NCBI RefSeq assembly: GCF_020085105.1
Contig: NC_058065.1
Location: 3,412,218-3,476,217, forward strand
DNA length: 64,000 nucleotides
From: Siniperca chuatsi
Lineage: Eukaryota > Chordata > Actinopteri > Centrarchiformes > Sinipercidae
Direction: 5' to 3'
In this document: piece after piece, positions 49,964 through 59,970 of the stretch
How the letters are laid out: each line of letters begins with the position of its first letter
How positions within the stretch are numbered: position 1 is the stretch's first letter
Notes under the pieces: generated by a model
What the model was told of the DNA's origin: nothing
The model's input: only the letters and a program-made list of their open reading frames with translations
Databases searched by the model: none
Made by a program: the position numbers and the translations under genes

Positions 49964-50368
49964 CAGTGGTGGAGGAACTATTCAGAACCTTTAATACCTC
50001 GCTGTGAAAATACTGTTACAAGTAAAAGTCCTGCATTGAAAATGTACTTAAAGTATTAAAAGTACTCATTGCTCGTTGTGAACTGGTTTGTATCGGACTG
50101 CAGCTGATGATGCTTTTCTCCACCAATCGATCGATTGTTTGGTTTGTAAAAAGTCTGAAAATAGTCAGAAACGCCGTCACAGTGACCCAAAGTGACGCCT
50201 TTCAGGACGATTGTTGTTGTCCAACCAGCAGACCAAACCTCAACATTATTAACAATAAATTAAAATTATTACAAGAAAAAAAGCTTTTTTACGTGAAAAA
50301 TTAAGATCAAAGTAGTTTGCTGTCAATCTACTAATCAATTAATCGACTAATCTCATTTCAGCTGCAGG
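49964..50368 (+). repeat. composite MITE copy just upstream of sh3bp4
   Basis: It starts CAGTGGTGGAGGAACTATTC, passes TTGTATCGGACTGCAGCTGATG near 50090, and continues into the ATCGAT-core repeat (CCAATCGATCGATTGTTTGG). It ends about 35 bp before the GC box of the sh3bp4 promoter. Confidence 0.7.
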
Positions 50369-50403
50369 CTACTTGCATAAACTCGGGTAGTTGAAAGGTG
50401 TGG

Positions 50404-50719
50404 CCCCGCCCCCTCCTCGTGACGTCACCCACTCTCCTCCAGCAGAGCTGAGCTCCTTCAGTCCTCCGGCAGACCGGAGCGGAGACGGACGGACGCTGGC
50501 GTGTCTGCGTGTTTGTGACCATTAAAAACTTGTCGGACTGGGAGCGAGATCTTATTTTAACCTTTCATTACTTTTTTTCCCCCGTTTTCTGTTTCGATCT
50601 TTAAGACAAATGACGCGAGAAAAAACGGGAAAAAGAAGAAGTGACGGCGGGCTCTCCATCAGCTCTTATTCCTCACGTTCTCACTTACTCTGAGCGTTCG
50701 GGCTTCCAGCCAGCAAGAG
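50404..50719 (+). promoter_or_regulatory. sh3bp4 promoter and 5' UTR exon 1
   Basis: A GC box (CCCCGCCCCC, 50404-50413) and a perfect palindromic CRE (TGACGTCA, 50420-50427) lie at the head of a CpG-rich stretch. No TATA box is seen. The stretch ends in a splice donor, AAGAG|GTCAGT, with the exon end at 50719. No start codon opens a frame that could join to the next exon, so this is 5' UTR. Orientation, CpG content and its position 9.2 kb upstream of the start codon make it the best first exon for sh3bp4. The transcription start is estimated at 50440-50480. Confidence 0.65.
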
Positions 50720-51328
50720 GTCAGTTCACATTACAATCAAATTTACACTTAAGTACTTCTAATTATCTTTTAAACCAATCATTTGCTCATTTTTTTTGCT
50801 AATTTTAGCAGAACAATTTGCGGAGAGGAATTCGGCTTCACTCAAATTAAAAATCTGTATAGTATTCCCATGATATCCCTGTAGTTATCTATCGCTGTGC
50901 ACAATGAGTCTTCATGGTGTTATTATGTGTCTTCTGTGAGTTTATTGTTACATTTATTGTACATTATGACTTTTTATAATATTTTCTGCCATTTAATGGT
51001 TTTCTATAGTGGTCTAATGGCATTCTAATGGCTTATTCTGAGTTTATGGTAGCCAATCGTGAGCCTTATCGTTGTTTGTATGTTTTATGGTGCTTTATTT
51101 CCATGTTATATTCCTATAATATCCCTCTAATATTAATTGAATTGAAAAGCCTGGCTTCCCTTTACTCCCATTCTTCCCTTCTTTTTATCCATCTCTTTAA
51201 TCTGCATTGCTGTTAGCCTAATATGTATAAATATTCACACATTGGCATAAAAGCACACGCGGTTGCAGAGGAAAGCTCAGCAGGAAAAATGACTGGAAAT
51301 GATAAGTTGACAATTAGCGCGTGTTGTC

Positions 51329-51439
51329 ACGTGTGCGCACGCGGCCACGCGCGCGCACGCCCCCTCAGGCCTGCCAATAAGGTCATCTGATAAGCTGAAA
51401 ATCCTCTCTCTCTCGCTATCAGGCAGCCGCAAGGTTTGA

Positions 51440-51472
<33 letters not shown>

Positions 51473-51570
51473 TGTCTTACAGCCTGCAGTCACCCCTCTG
51501 TTTAACTTGATGGAGCCCGATTTTCTGTTTTTCTGAGTGTGTGTGTGTGTCCTAAACGCAACATATTTTC

Positions 51571-51614
<44 letters not shown>
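51329..51614. repeat. Z-DNA-prone CpG run and (CA)n/(GT)n tracts in intron 1
   Basis: 51329-51362 is an alternating purine-pyrimidine run (GTGTGCGCACGCGGCCACG...). (CA)n lies at 51440-51471, (GT)n at 51534-51550 and (CA)n at 51572-51614. The run also contains a CACGTG E-box at 51328-51333. Confidence 0.75.
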
Positions 51615-51615
<1 letters not shown>

Positions 51616-51642
51616 CAGAGTGGGTCTAAGAGGAATGTGGGG

Positions 51643-52268
51643 TTTTCTTCTTTAGTTTTTCCATCTTCATTCCCATTTCTGCTGCCTCCTTGTTTCCTTC
51701 TCTTCATTCCTTTCCCTCTTCCTCCTCCTCTTCACCTCGCTTGCCTCCTCTCCCTCCCTTCTTCCTTTTTCTTCTTCCTCTTTACGTCTTCTAATGCTTC
51801 CTTCTACTCGTCTTCTTCTCTCCCTTTTGTCTCCTTCCTCTCCTCCTCACTTCCTCTTTTCCTCTTCCTCTCCTGTTGTTTCTCATCCTTCCACCTTTTT
51901 GTCTTCTTCTCCTTCTCTTCCTCGCTTTAAGTATCATCCTCTCAGCTTTTCTCTATCTGCTTCTTATCTACCTTTCCTTTCCTTCTCCTCCTCCTCTTCC
52001 TCCCCCTTCTGTTGCATCTTGTCTTTTTCTCCTCCCTTTCTTCTTGACTGTCTTCTCTTACTTTCTTCTTCCTCCTCTTTTTCCTCCTAATTCCTCTTCT
52101 TCCAAAGTCTTTGCGAACAGTTATTTTGGTCCTCATCCCCTTTTCTCCTCTTCCCTTTTGCTCTCCTCTTCTTCTCCCACCCATCTCCTCTTCATCACGT
52201 CTCCTTCATCTTCCTCCCGCTGTCATCCTTTTTTTTTTCTTCTTTCTCTTCTCCTCTTCTTCCTCTGT
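51643..52268. repeat. ~625-bp homopyrimidine (TCC/TTC-rich) tract
   Basis: The plus strand is overwhelmingly C and T, in CTTCCTCCTC-like words, with only scattered purines. It is a degenerate low-complexity tract inside intron 1 of sh3bp4. The Ser/Phe/Leu/Pro open frames across it in all three forward frames are artefacts of composition. Confidence 0.9.
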
Positions 52269-52391
52269 TAACAAACACATGCACACAAACTGATTTGTGT
52301 GCATGAAAACTACCTAAGCCTGAAAACTAGCACGTCATCGTTTTCCAGCTCGGTGTGAAGGTGCACTCCATTTTGTAATTAATGGCCGCTC

Positions 52392-52426
<35 letters not shown>
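52392..52426. repeat. (CA)n microsatellite
   Basis: About 17 nearly pure CA units, directly adjoining the broken left edge of the following MITE. Confidence 0.95.
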
Positions 52427-52429
<3 letters not shown>

Positions 52430-52432
52430 AAG

Positions 52433-52945
52433 TACTAAGAACTTTTACTTAAGTAAAAGTAGAAATACTCAGTTACAAGTAAAAGGCATGCATTCAAAAT
52501 TGTACTTAAGTAAAACTACAAAGGTTTTAGCATGAAAATATACTTAAAGTAGCCTACCAAAAGTAAAAGTGCTCATTATGTAGTTCAGTAAAGTCTTATC
52601 TTGAAGGTGGTGTTGCGATTCCGGAGAACAGCTAGCGGACCCTATGGAGATATTCGCTGAATTTGACAAAAAGACCTGTATTGCATTAGAATCGCATACT
52701 CCACCTTTAACCTATAATAATACATATATACTATAATACATGATACTTATTATTTGTTGATTTTTGTATTATTAATCTGACTCTGCAAAGTAACTAGTAA
52801 CTCCAGCTGTCGGATAAAAGTAGTGGAGTAAAAAGTACAATATTTCCCTCTGAAATGTGGTGGCAGAAAATGGAAATACTCAGTAAAGTACAAGTACCTC
52901 ACAATCGTACTTGAGTTAATGTACTTAGTTACCTTCCACCACTGC
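52433..52945 (+). mobile_element. hAT-like MITE carrying a nested TTAA-type MITE
   Basis: The MITE words run from ACTTTTACTTAAGTAAAAGT to ACCTTCCACCACTG. At 52600-52710 they are interrupted by a 111-bp element. Its inverted ends are TTGAAGGTGGTGTTGCGATTC and, in reverse complement, TTAAAGGTGGAGTATGCGATTC. That nested element is TTAA-bounded on the right and TTGA-bounded on the left. Confidence 0.75.
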
Positions 52946-52949
52946 TCTC

Positions 52950-55900
52950 CACACACTTTTTTGCAAATGTATAGATTTGAATCATCACTCTGTCATTTAC
53001 ACACTTGCACAAACACTCGACCTCAACACATTTTTTTTCTACAGTATTGAGCTTTTATTTAGTTGTTATACAGTAATTATTTAGACCAAACCCATTAACA
53101 AATATAACATACTGATTATAGAATATAATTATCCTGAGCTCCCTGTGTTATATTTGAAGCCTGAACAGCAGCTGATGAGCTTCAGTCAGAGTTTGAAACA
53201 GTTATTCAAAGACTATCTTGTGCTAGAACTTAATATTTCTGTTTTATGAGTATTTATACTCTAAATTTCAAAGGGAAAGGCTACATTTACTACTTTACTT
53301 ACTTTTTCTGACGACTCTACTTTCATGACCAAGATTTTACATGCAAATCTTCTGACAAACACATGAAACATTAAGCACTGTTCGCTTAAACTGCCCACTG
53401 AATGATTTTACACTTTATAACTGAGTACACGTTGCTGCTGAAAGCTAGAAGTGAAAGCTCTGAATATCCAGCGCCCAGTGTCTCCAGGAACTACATTCAT
53501 ATTGGATGACTCTGCAGCGCACGATTTCTGCACATCCAAAGCTAACGTGAAGTGCCAGTGCAGAAAGTAGCGTGTCCTTAAGGCATCTTGTGTACTTTTC
53601 CCCGACTAGTTCTTTTTCTACCAGTGTGCGCTATGCGTCATGGTGTGATGCTGCTAATGTGTGTTGCATTAAAAGGTGTGGAGGTCGGGGTAGTGAATGC
53701 ACCCAGTTTTCCATGCGGGAGGAAGTTTTGCGTCTCATCACAGACAGTGAATATTGGCTTTACCTTAGTTGCCGTGTGTGGATACTGGCGGTGGTGTTTG
53801 ATCACCACTTGCTCCAGTGTTTCCAGAGCGAGCAGGGACCGTTTTGATTACTGGCCCCATTGGTGCTCTCAAGGACTCTAAGACAAGGACTTTGTCCTTT
53901 TTTAATTTTCATCAAATCAGTGCTTTTCACCAGACATCTATTATTTCCTTGACATTGCCACACAGCAAAAATAACTGTGTTGGATTGACTGCTCTATCTT
54001 TAGTGTCTGCAACACATTGACATGAACTAAAAACAATGGCTGAAGGCAGATAATCAATCTAAAACCTTTAACACGGTTTGGAAAAAGATAATAATGTAAA
54101 GTAAAATAATAATAATAATAATAATGTAAAATAAACATGATTTGTACTCCCCTAAACACCCTGAAACAGTCAAGCTGAAAACAAGGCCAACTGATGCTGT
54201 AATTTATCATCATTATCTAATAACTTTAATAAATGTCCCTTTAAATGCTTGAAACTGCATCACATTAGCACATAGCCATTATGATTTAACAACACCACGC
54301 TGACTTTTGTTCTGACTTCATTAATCAACATTATTACATCAATTAAAAATATGCTAAACCCTTTTCATGGGATTATAAATGCTGCTTAATGTGACAATTA
54401 GCTGCTTTTTCATTTCCCCTGAATTTAGTATGTTAATACATTTCCAGCCCATTTACAGTTTTATCACATCATCCATCTGTTAATGCTTTATAAATTGCTA
54501 CTCTGCTCTTTTCGCTGCTGAAATTGAGACGTTAGAGATAAACTATTGCATTCAAAACACTCAATGTTAAACTATCTGTTGCCCTAAAGTTGACCTGCTG
54601 ACGTGTTCAAAATGCCACTTCCATCTCCTGAGTGCGAACCTCTTTTCTTAAACCGTCAGTGGTTGAAGAATCTCCTTCAGCGGCACTAAAACTCAGCACT
54701 TAGCGGGTTCATTTACCTGGAAATTCATCCTGTGGGGAGAGAGGGGCAATTGTAATATTTTACGGATGAATTTCTCTGGTGATGAACGGTGGCGGCCGGG
54801 GCAGACAGCGCCTCAGACTAATGTACTTGACCACATGCCAAGCCGTGGCTTATTTATTTCTGCAGGTCTGCAAAGTAAAAAATAAAACCCTGAACATGTC
54901 ACAAAGGTGCAGCAGGACAGTAAGAGAGACCATCCGAGAGGAGTCTCAGCCTGCAGGAATATAATGTTTCTCTGTGTGAGAGCTTGAAAAGAAAAGACAC
55001 AAGGTGCCCCGGTAGTTCACCTACCATTAAGGCTGAAGTCAGACCAAAGCAGGCGTTGCTGCGATTAGCCGCAGGGTTGTGGGGCGGTGCGGGCATTTGG
55101 GCGTGTTTATTTGTGTTAAATGAATGAGTGGGGGTAGTCGGTTTAGGCTGTGGTGGTGGGGGCTGCAGGGGACGCAAAGCTGATTTTGATTTTGAAACCT
55201 GTATTGTTTACATCCATGTTTACTAAGTAGCAGTCTTCTTCTTCTCTGATCAGTGGAAGTCCATAGCGCCACCAGAGGTCAAAAACTTCACAGGGTAACT
55301 TTAATATGGCACTTAGTTTTATTTAAAATTTGTGCATGGATGCCTTCAAACGAGGGGTCCTTTGCCTTACAAAGAAACAAATAACTTGCTGATTTATCAC
55401 ATTCCTCTCAGCGGACAGTGTGGGATCCCTTTTTTGTTTGTTTTGGTTGTACAGTACGCAATCTGGTTGGCACTTTACTGCAGGGTAAGACAATACTTAA
55501 TTTAGAGAACATCTTTTACTCAATAATGATATTTTGGGGGCATTTTAGTCCTTTCCTGTGGCGTTCTCATGCAGAATTCACTCCCAGACTTCTGGAAAAC
55601 ATCTACAGTAGCCCACAGAGGACAATCGTTAAACTCATGTATGATTAAATGAACTCAACAAAAATGTAAGGTGAAACTGCTCATTATAGGTGAGCATTTT
55701 CCCCCCATCATTTTTAATTTCAAAGGCTTTTAACAAACTTCAAAGGACAGTCTTTCCCTGAGCTCCTGTTCATTTTTTCTGCTGGTTCACCGCCGCTTCA
55801 TTGCAGGTGTAAACACACGTCCACGTGCATGCTGGGAGCAGAGCTGCATTGCCGAAGGCCACAACAGGGCGGCCAGTTAGGGACTCATCTAGACCCAATG

Positions 55901-58245
55901 TGTTTCTGTCCCTGAGGTCGGGACTGAATTATGCCTGCACTCCGTTTCCTTCAAAATAGATGAAAGATCTGACCTTTTATGGAGTTTAAAGTCAAACGAA
56001 CCTGAGTTTTGATGACATTTTGATGGTTTTTACCCTTTAAAGAGGCCAGAACAAAATGTAGGGAAGGACTCAGAAAAGTTGTGGCTTGTTGCAGTGATTA
56101 ATTTATTTTGTCTTAATGGACTGAAGAGAAAGAGCCCATATAGATCTAACTAATCCATAATCAGGAGACATTGAAGAAACACATTATGCAATAAATAAAG
56201 GAATCAGATGTTGGAGGTTTTATCTACACCAGCATGCGGCACCAGAAGGAAAAGGATTTAGATTTTTAATATTAAAACCTGAAGAGACTGTCAGTTTGTC
56301 GTCTATTTCTCAACAGATGTACATTTAAGATTTGTAGAATCAGCTAACAAGCTTTTAAAGTTGTTTTCATTTCATTTTATTAAACTGATAGTGAGGAATT
56401 GTGACTCAGACTGAGTAAGAAGCTGTCTTTGGTTTGTTTGATCTTGATTAAAGGCACTTTTAGCTCTTCAGCCTTCTTCTTTGATCAGCGATTACTGCCT
56501 GTTTGAATGCCTAAACAGGGAATTCAACAGTAGATTGAATTTTAATATCACATAGTATTGGTTAAGTTTAAGGTTTGACATGATTGTTTTCCAGCCAGGT
56601 CTGTGCTGTGTCTCATTCTCTGTTCTGTAATCTGCTCACAGCTATGATGGAAAAACGATAAACTCTCCGTGAGCATATGGCTGCTGGAAATGGTTATTAT
56701 AGCAACATTCATTCAGGGATTAGGACCAGCTGACTCTTGGCTAATTAAACTTCGACTCCCCGGCGTCCTCACCGCTCCTCCACTCTGTCAGCCTGACTGA
56801 AATTAGTTAATAACGCAGAGTATTTCACCGACTCGGATATTGATGCACCAGTGGGGGAAAAACATCCCTGTTTCCAATTTTGAGGAAGGCTAACCTACAA
56901 GCCCTCCAGCAGTTTGCTGAGATCTCCTGAAAGCTTATTTCTTAGCGTTTCTTCTCCCTCTGCAATTGAACATTTTCTGCTAACGTAAAGTAAAACAAAA
57001 GTAAAATGGAGTTAATTTCCCCAAACTCTGTATATACTTTGTGTTGTTATTCAGTAGTCTCTCTAAAATACAAAGAATCCTGCCTGTAAAAGTCTTTTTC
57101 TCAGAAAAGGCTGCATGCAGGGTATCACAGTCTTATTTAACTTCTGTGTTTTTATAATTGCTTGTGTCAGTTTTCCTTCTCAAATCCTGGAACAAAAGTT
57201 TTCAGCTTTCTGATCTGCAGGGCTCATTTTGAGGAATCCAGTTTGCTCTGAACTGAACCTCATGCTGCGTTTTCCGTGGCAGCCAACAGCAGATTCCAAT
57301 TCCTTGTTTTCTTTTTTTCCCCAGTATCTGTCAGAGCTGTCCTCCCCTCCTGCTGCATTCAGCGGGGTTCGCTTCGGTGTTATATCAAAGCCGGTGACAG
57401 TGTCTTTGTCTGCCGGCTTGTTATTGATCGCAGCTGAGTGCTCATTTTCGAGCGGGAGGAGGGGTTTTATCGACGGGCGACATGCTCCCTGATGAGCAGA
57501 GAGGGTGCAGGAAAATGAAACGTCACCTCGGAGGAGTTTGACTTGCTTTCAGCACGAGCTCCCAGGTGAACAGATGCAGCCATTAAACAAGCCCCACATT
57601 CTCTTCACTGCATGTTCTGCATCCCAGAGTGCGGCTCTGCTACAGTTTCCCTCAACCTCCAGAGAGGAGGCTCTGCTCTGAAACATTCCCAGTTTTTCAC
57701 TTTTGAGGCATGAGAGACAAAAGTATTGATATATGTGCTCAACTCTGTCTTACTTCATTTAAAGAAGAGCAAACGAAAGCTGCAGAGGTGGGGTGTAGGG
57801 GTGAAATCTGATTACTTAAGTATTTTATGTAAACTGGGATTTTACTATAACCAGGTTACTACAGTTCGATTTCCTGAGTAATTTCTCCCCACTCATTGTT
57901 GAGTACCATCCTGTGGTATCTATAATATAGCTGCAATGAGTATGTTTGCCTTCAGTGAAGCTGGACTGTGTTTATCCGAACAGTTCACGTTTGTGTTGAG
58001 ATGCAAACGCAACTGAATGCGGTTCATTTTTAGGGTAGTGATATTCAGTCTGTTTAGACTACTTGACTATTTTACTGCTGTCAAAAAGAACAAAGTGAAA
58101 GAAACCAAATTAAACATGTTTTCATCAGATAAAGAATTTCCTCAGACAAACACCAGCTTGCTGTCAAAAAAATAATAAATGGCAAAATTCTGCATATCAC
58201 ATTAAAAAAGAAATATATTGAAAATAGACCCCTAACCCACTTGCC
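52950..58245. other. sh3bp4 intron 1, no exon seen
   Basis: AT-rich, with an (AAT)n tract at 54105-54125. 54230-54560 and 56690-56850 are repeat-free, rich in TAAT words and could be conserved regulatory DNA, but this is a guess. The 97-residue frame at 53588-53881 and others lack support. Confidence 0.4.
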
Positions 58246-58250
58246 TCATC

Positions 58251-58540
58251 TTAAAGGTCCAGTATGTAGGATTTAGTGGCATCTAGCGTTGAAATTGCAT
58301 TTTGCAACCATTTGAATACTGCTCGGATTATCCTCCCGTTTCAAGCGTGTAGAAGAAACTACGGTGGCCACAAAACTCCCCAATCTAGAGCCAGTGATTG
58401 GTTTGTCCGTTCTGGGCTACTGTAGAAAGATGGCGGTGCAACATGGCGGCCTCTGTGGAAGGGGACCCGCTCCCTCTGTACTTTGGGTTGTGGTTATGGT
58501 CGGGTCTGGAGATGCACACGTTTACTATGAATCCAATTTA
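58251..58540 (+). repeat. TTAA-type MITE, right end truncated
   Basis: It starts TTAAAGGTCCAGTATGTAGG and includes GTGGCATCTAGCGTTG, GGTTTGTCCGTTCTGGGCTA and AAGATGGCGGTGCAACATGG. I recognise this word order as a common fish MITE. The expected inverted right end is not found, so the border near 58540 is approximate. A frame of 73-81 residues here is spurious. Confidence 0.6.
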
Positions 58541-59553
58541 CAGCCTTGTAATGTATATAATGATAGTGAAGACAGTTGTATATAGGACATGGTGTTCCCT
58601 GAAAAACTGTCTGTACACAGATGTTTCTGATGGTCAGGTTTAATTTTTTAGTAGTAATACAGTAAGATCTCACAGGAACCTTTATTTTTGGTTGTTTACA
58701 TTGATGTCTGTAGTTAATTTAACACTTTTTTGGAGGAAGTTCTGACCTGTTCAGAGACACATCAGACTCATCATTTAGACCAAAAGCTCTGTATTCACTT
58801 CTTGTCGTTTCTGACATCCAACCTGGCTAATAATAGCTAATTTGCTGTGTGTTATTAGTGAACATAGCGAAGTGGTGTTGCAGTGCTGTATTTTATGAAA
58901 ACAAACACCTGCATCTGAATCAAAATCCTCAGTGTTTAATTTGAAAATTCAGCTCAAAACATTAAAGCTCTAATGAAGATAATCAGTGAAAAGCATTTAC
59001 ATGGCTGCTTCTACAGTCTGTGTTGCTTTAATCAGATTAAAATGGCATCATTAGTGTGCAAATGCAAATGTTCCCACTGCCGCTGCTCGCCACATCCTGC
59101 AGGAATAATAAAGTCTCTTGTGACTGAATGAAACCACTTTTTGCTGCAAAACAATTTCTTGCTGCCTCTCTAATCAGATTACATTCCTCTGCTGACTGTG
59201 TGTTTTCAAACACAAATTGAATCACAGCTCAAGTCTGACAAAGTAAAGTGGTAACTTGGTTGACACAATCGGAGATGTAAATATTCAAAACATCCAGAGC
59301 AGTGCAGCATATACAGCCAGAGGAGGGAGGGATGCTTGGTTGTGAGGTGAAAAGGTAAAAAAGGGGCCTAAAGTGTATGGACAGAGGTGTCAAATGTAAC
59401 GTTCAGGTGCCCACACATTGCAAAGTGTTATTTGCTGAGAGGTTTGCATGCTATGTTTTCACCTCATGCTTTACATTATGTATCTGACCTTCTTCACTGT
59501 TACTTTCTCTGAGAACTTAAATCTCTTTATTGCTTTTCAATTGCTCTCCCCAC

Positions 59554-59557
<4 letters not shown>

Positions 59558-59602
<45 letters not shown>
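59558..59602. repeat. (CT)n microsatellite
   Basis: About 22 pure CT units, 325 bp upstream of the sh3bp4 coding exon. Confidence 0.95.
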
Positions 59603-59604
<2 letters not shown>

Positions 59605-59927
59605 GTTCAACGCTCATGGTCTTTGCATTGATTGAGAAAAGCTCTTCCTGTTTAGCCGGGAGTCATTCTTTCCCCAGCACATCCTTCATACTGAGTTCCT
59701 TCAAAAATTCAATGGTATTTGTCAACCTTATTTTCTTCTGCAGCGGCAGCGACCTTTGTAGCCTTTAACTGTGTTACTGATCTAGAAAATTAAGCTTCCT
59801 ACTCCAGCGTTGCCTTGGGAAGTCTCTCTGGATGTAAGAATCAGCTAAACACCCGAATGCAGATGCATGTGGATGCAGATGTGCTGCTCACTCCCACCAT
59901 GAAATCCTTTGTTTGTTTCTCATCCAG

Positions 59928-59970
59928 ATGAAAAGCTTTCAATGAGCGAATGCTACGATAAGTACCGGCC
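59928..59970 (+). promoter_or_regulatory. sh3bp4 leader with three upstream ATGs
   Basis: The exon begins after CATCCAG. Its 43-nt leader has ATGs at 59928 (stop 59945), 59942 (18 codons, stop at 59998, overlapping the main start) and 59950 (stop 59961). The main start at 59971 has a strong context, GGCCATGG. The overlapping upstream ATG has a weak one. Confidence 0.6.

Noticed and set aside
51637..52293. Overlapping open frames of 97-131 residues
   Set aside because: They are products of a homopyrimidine tract, which lacks stop codons in all forward frames.
53572..53881. 91- and 97-residue frames in sh3bp4 intron 1
   Set aside because: Two frames are open over the same stretch, with no splice support and no recognised domain.
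58364..58643. Overlapping 73- and 81-residue frames with MAVQHGG and similar
   Set aside because: They lie in a recognisable high-copy fish MITE beginning at 58251.
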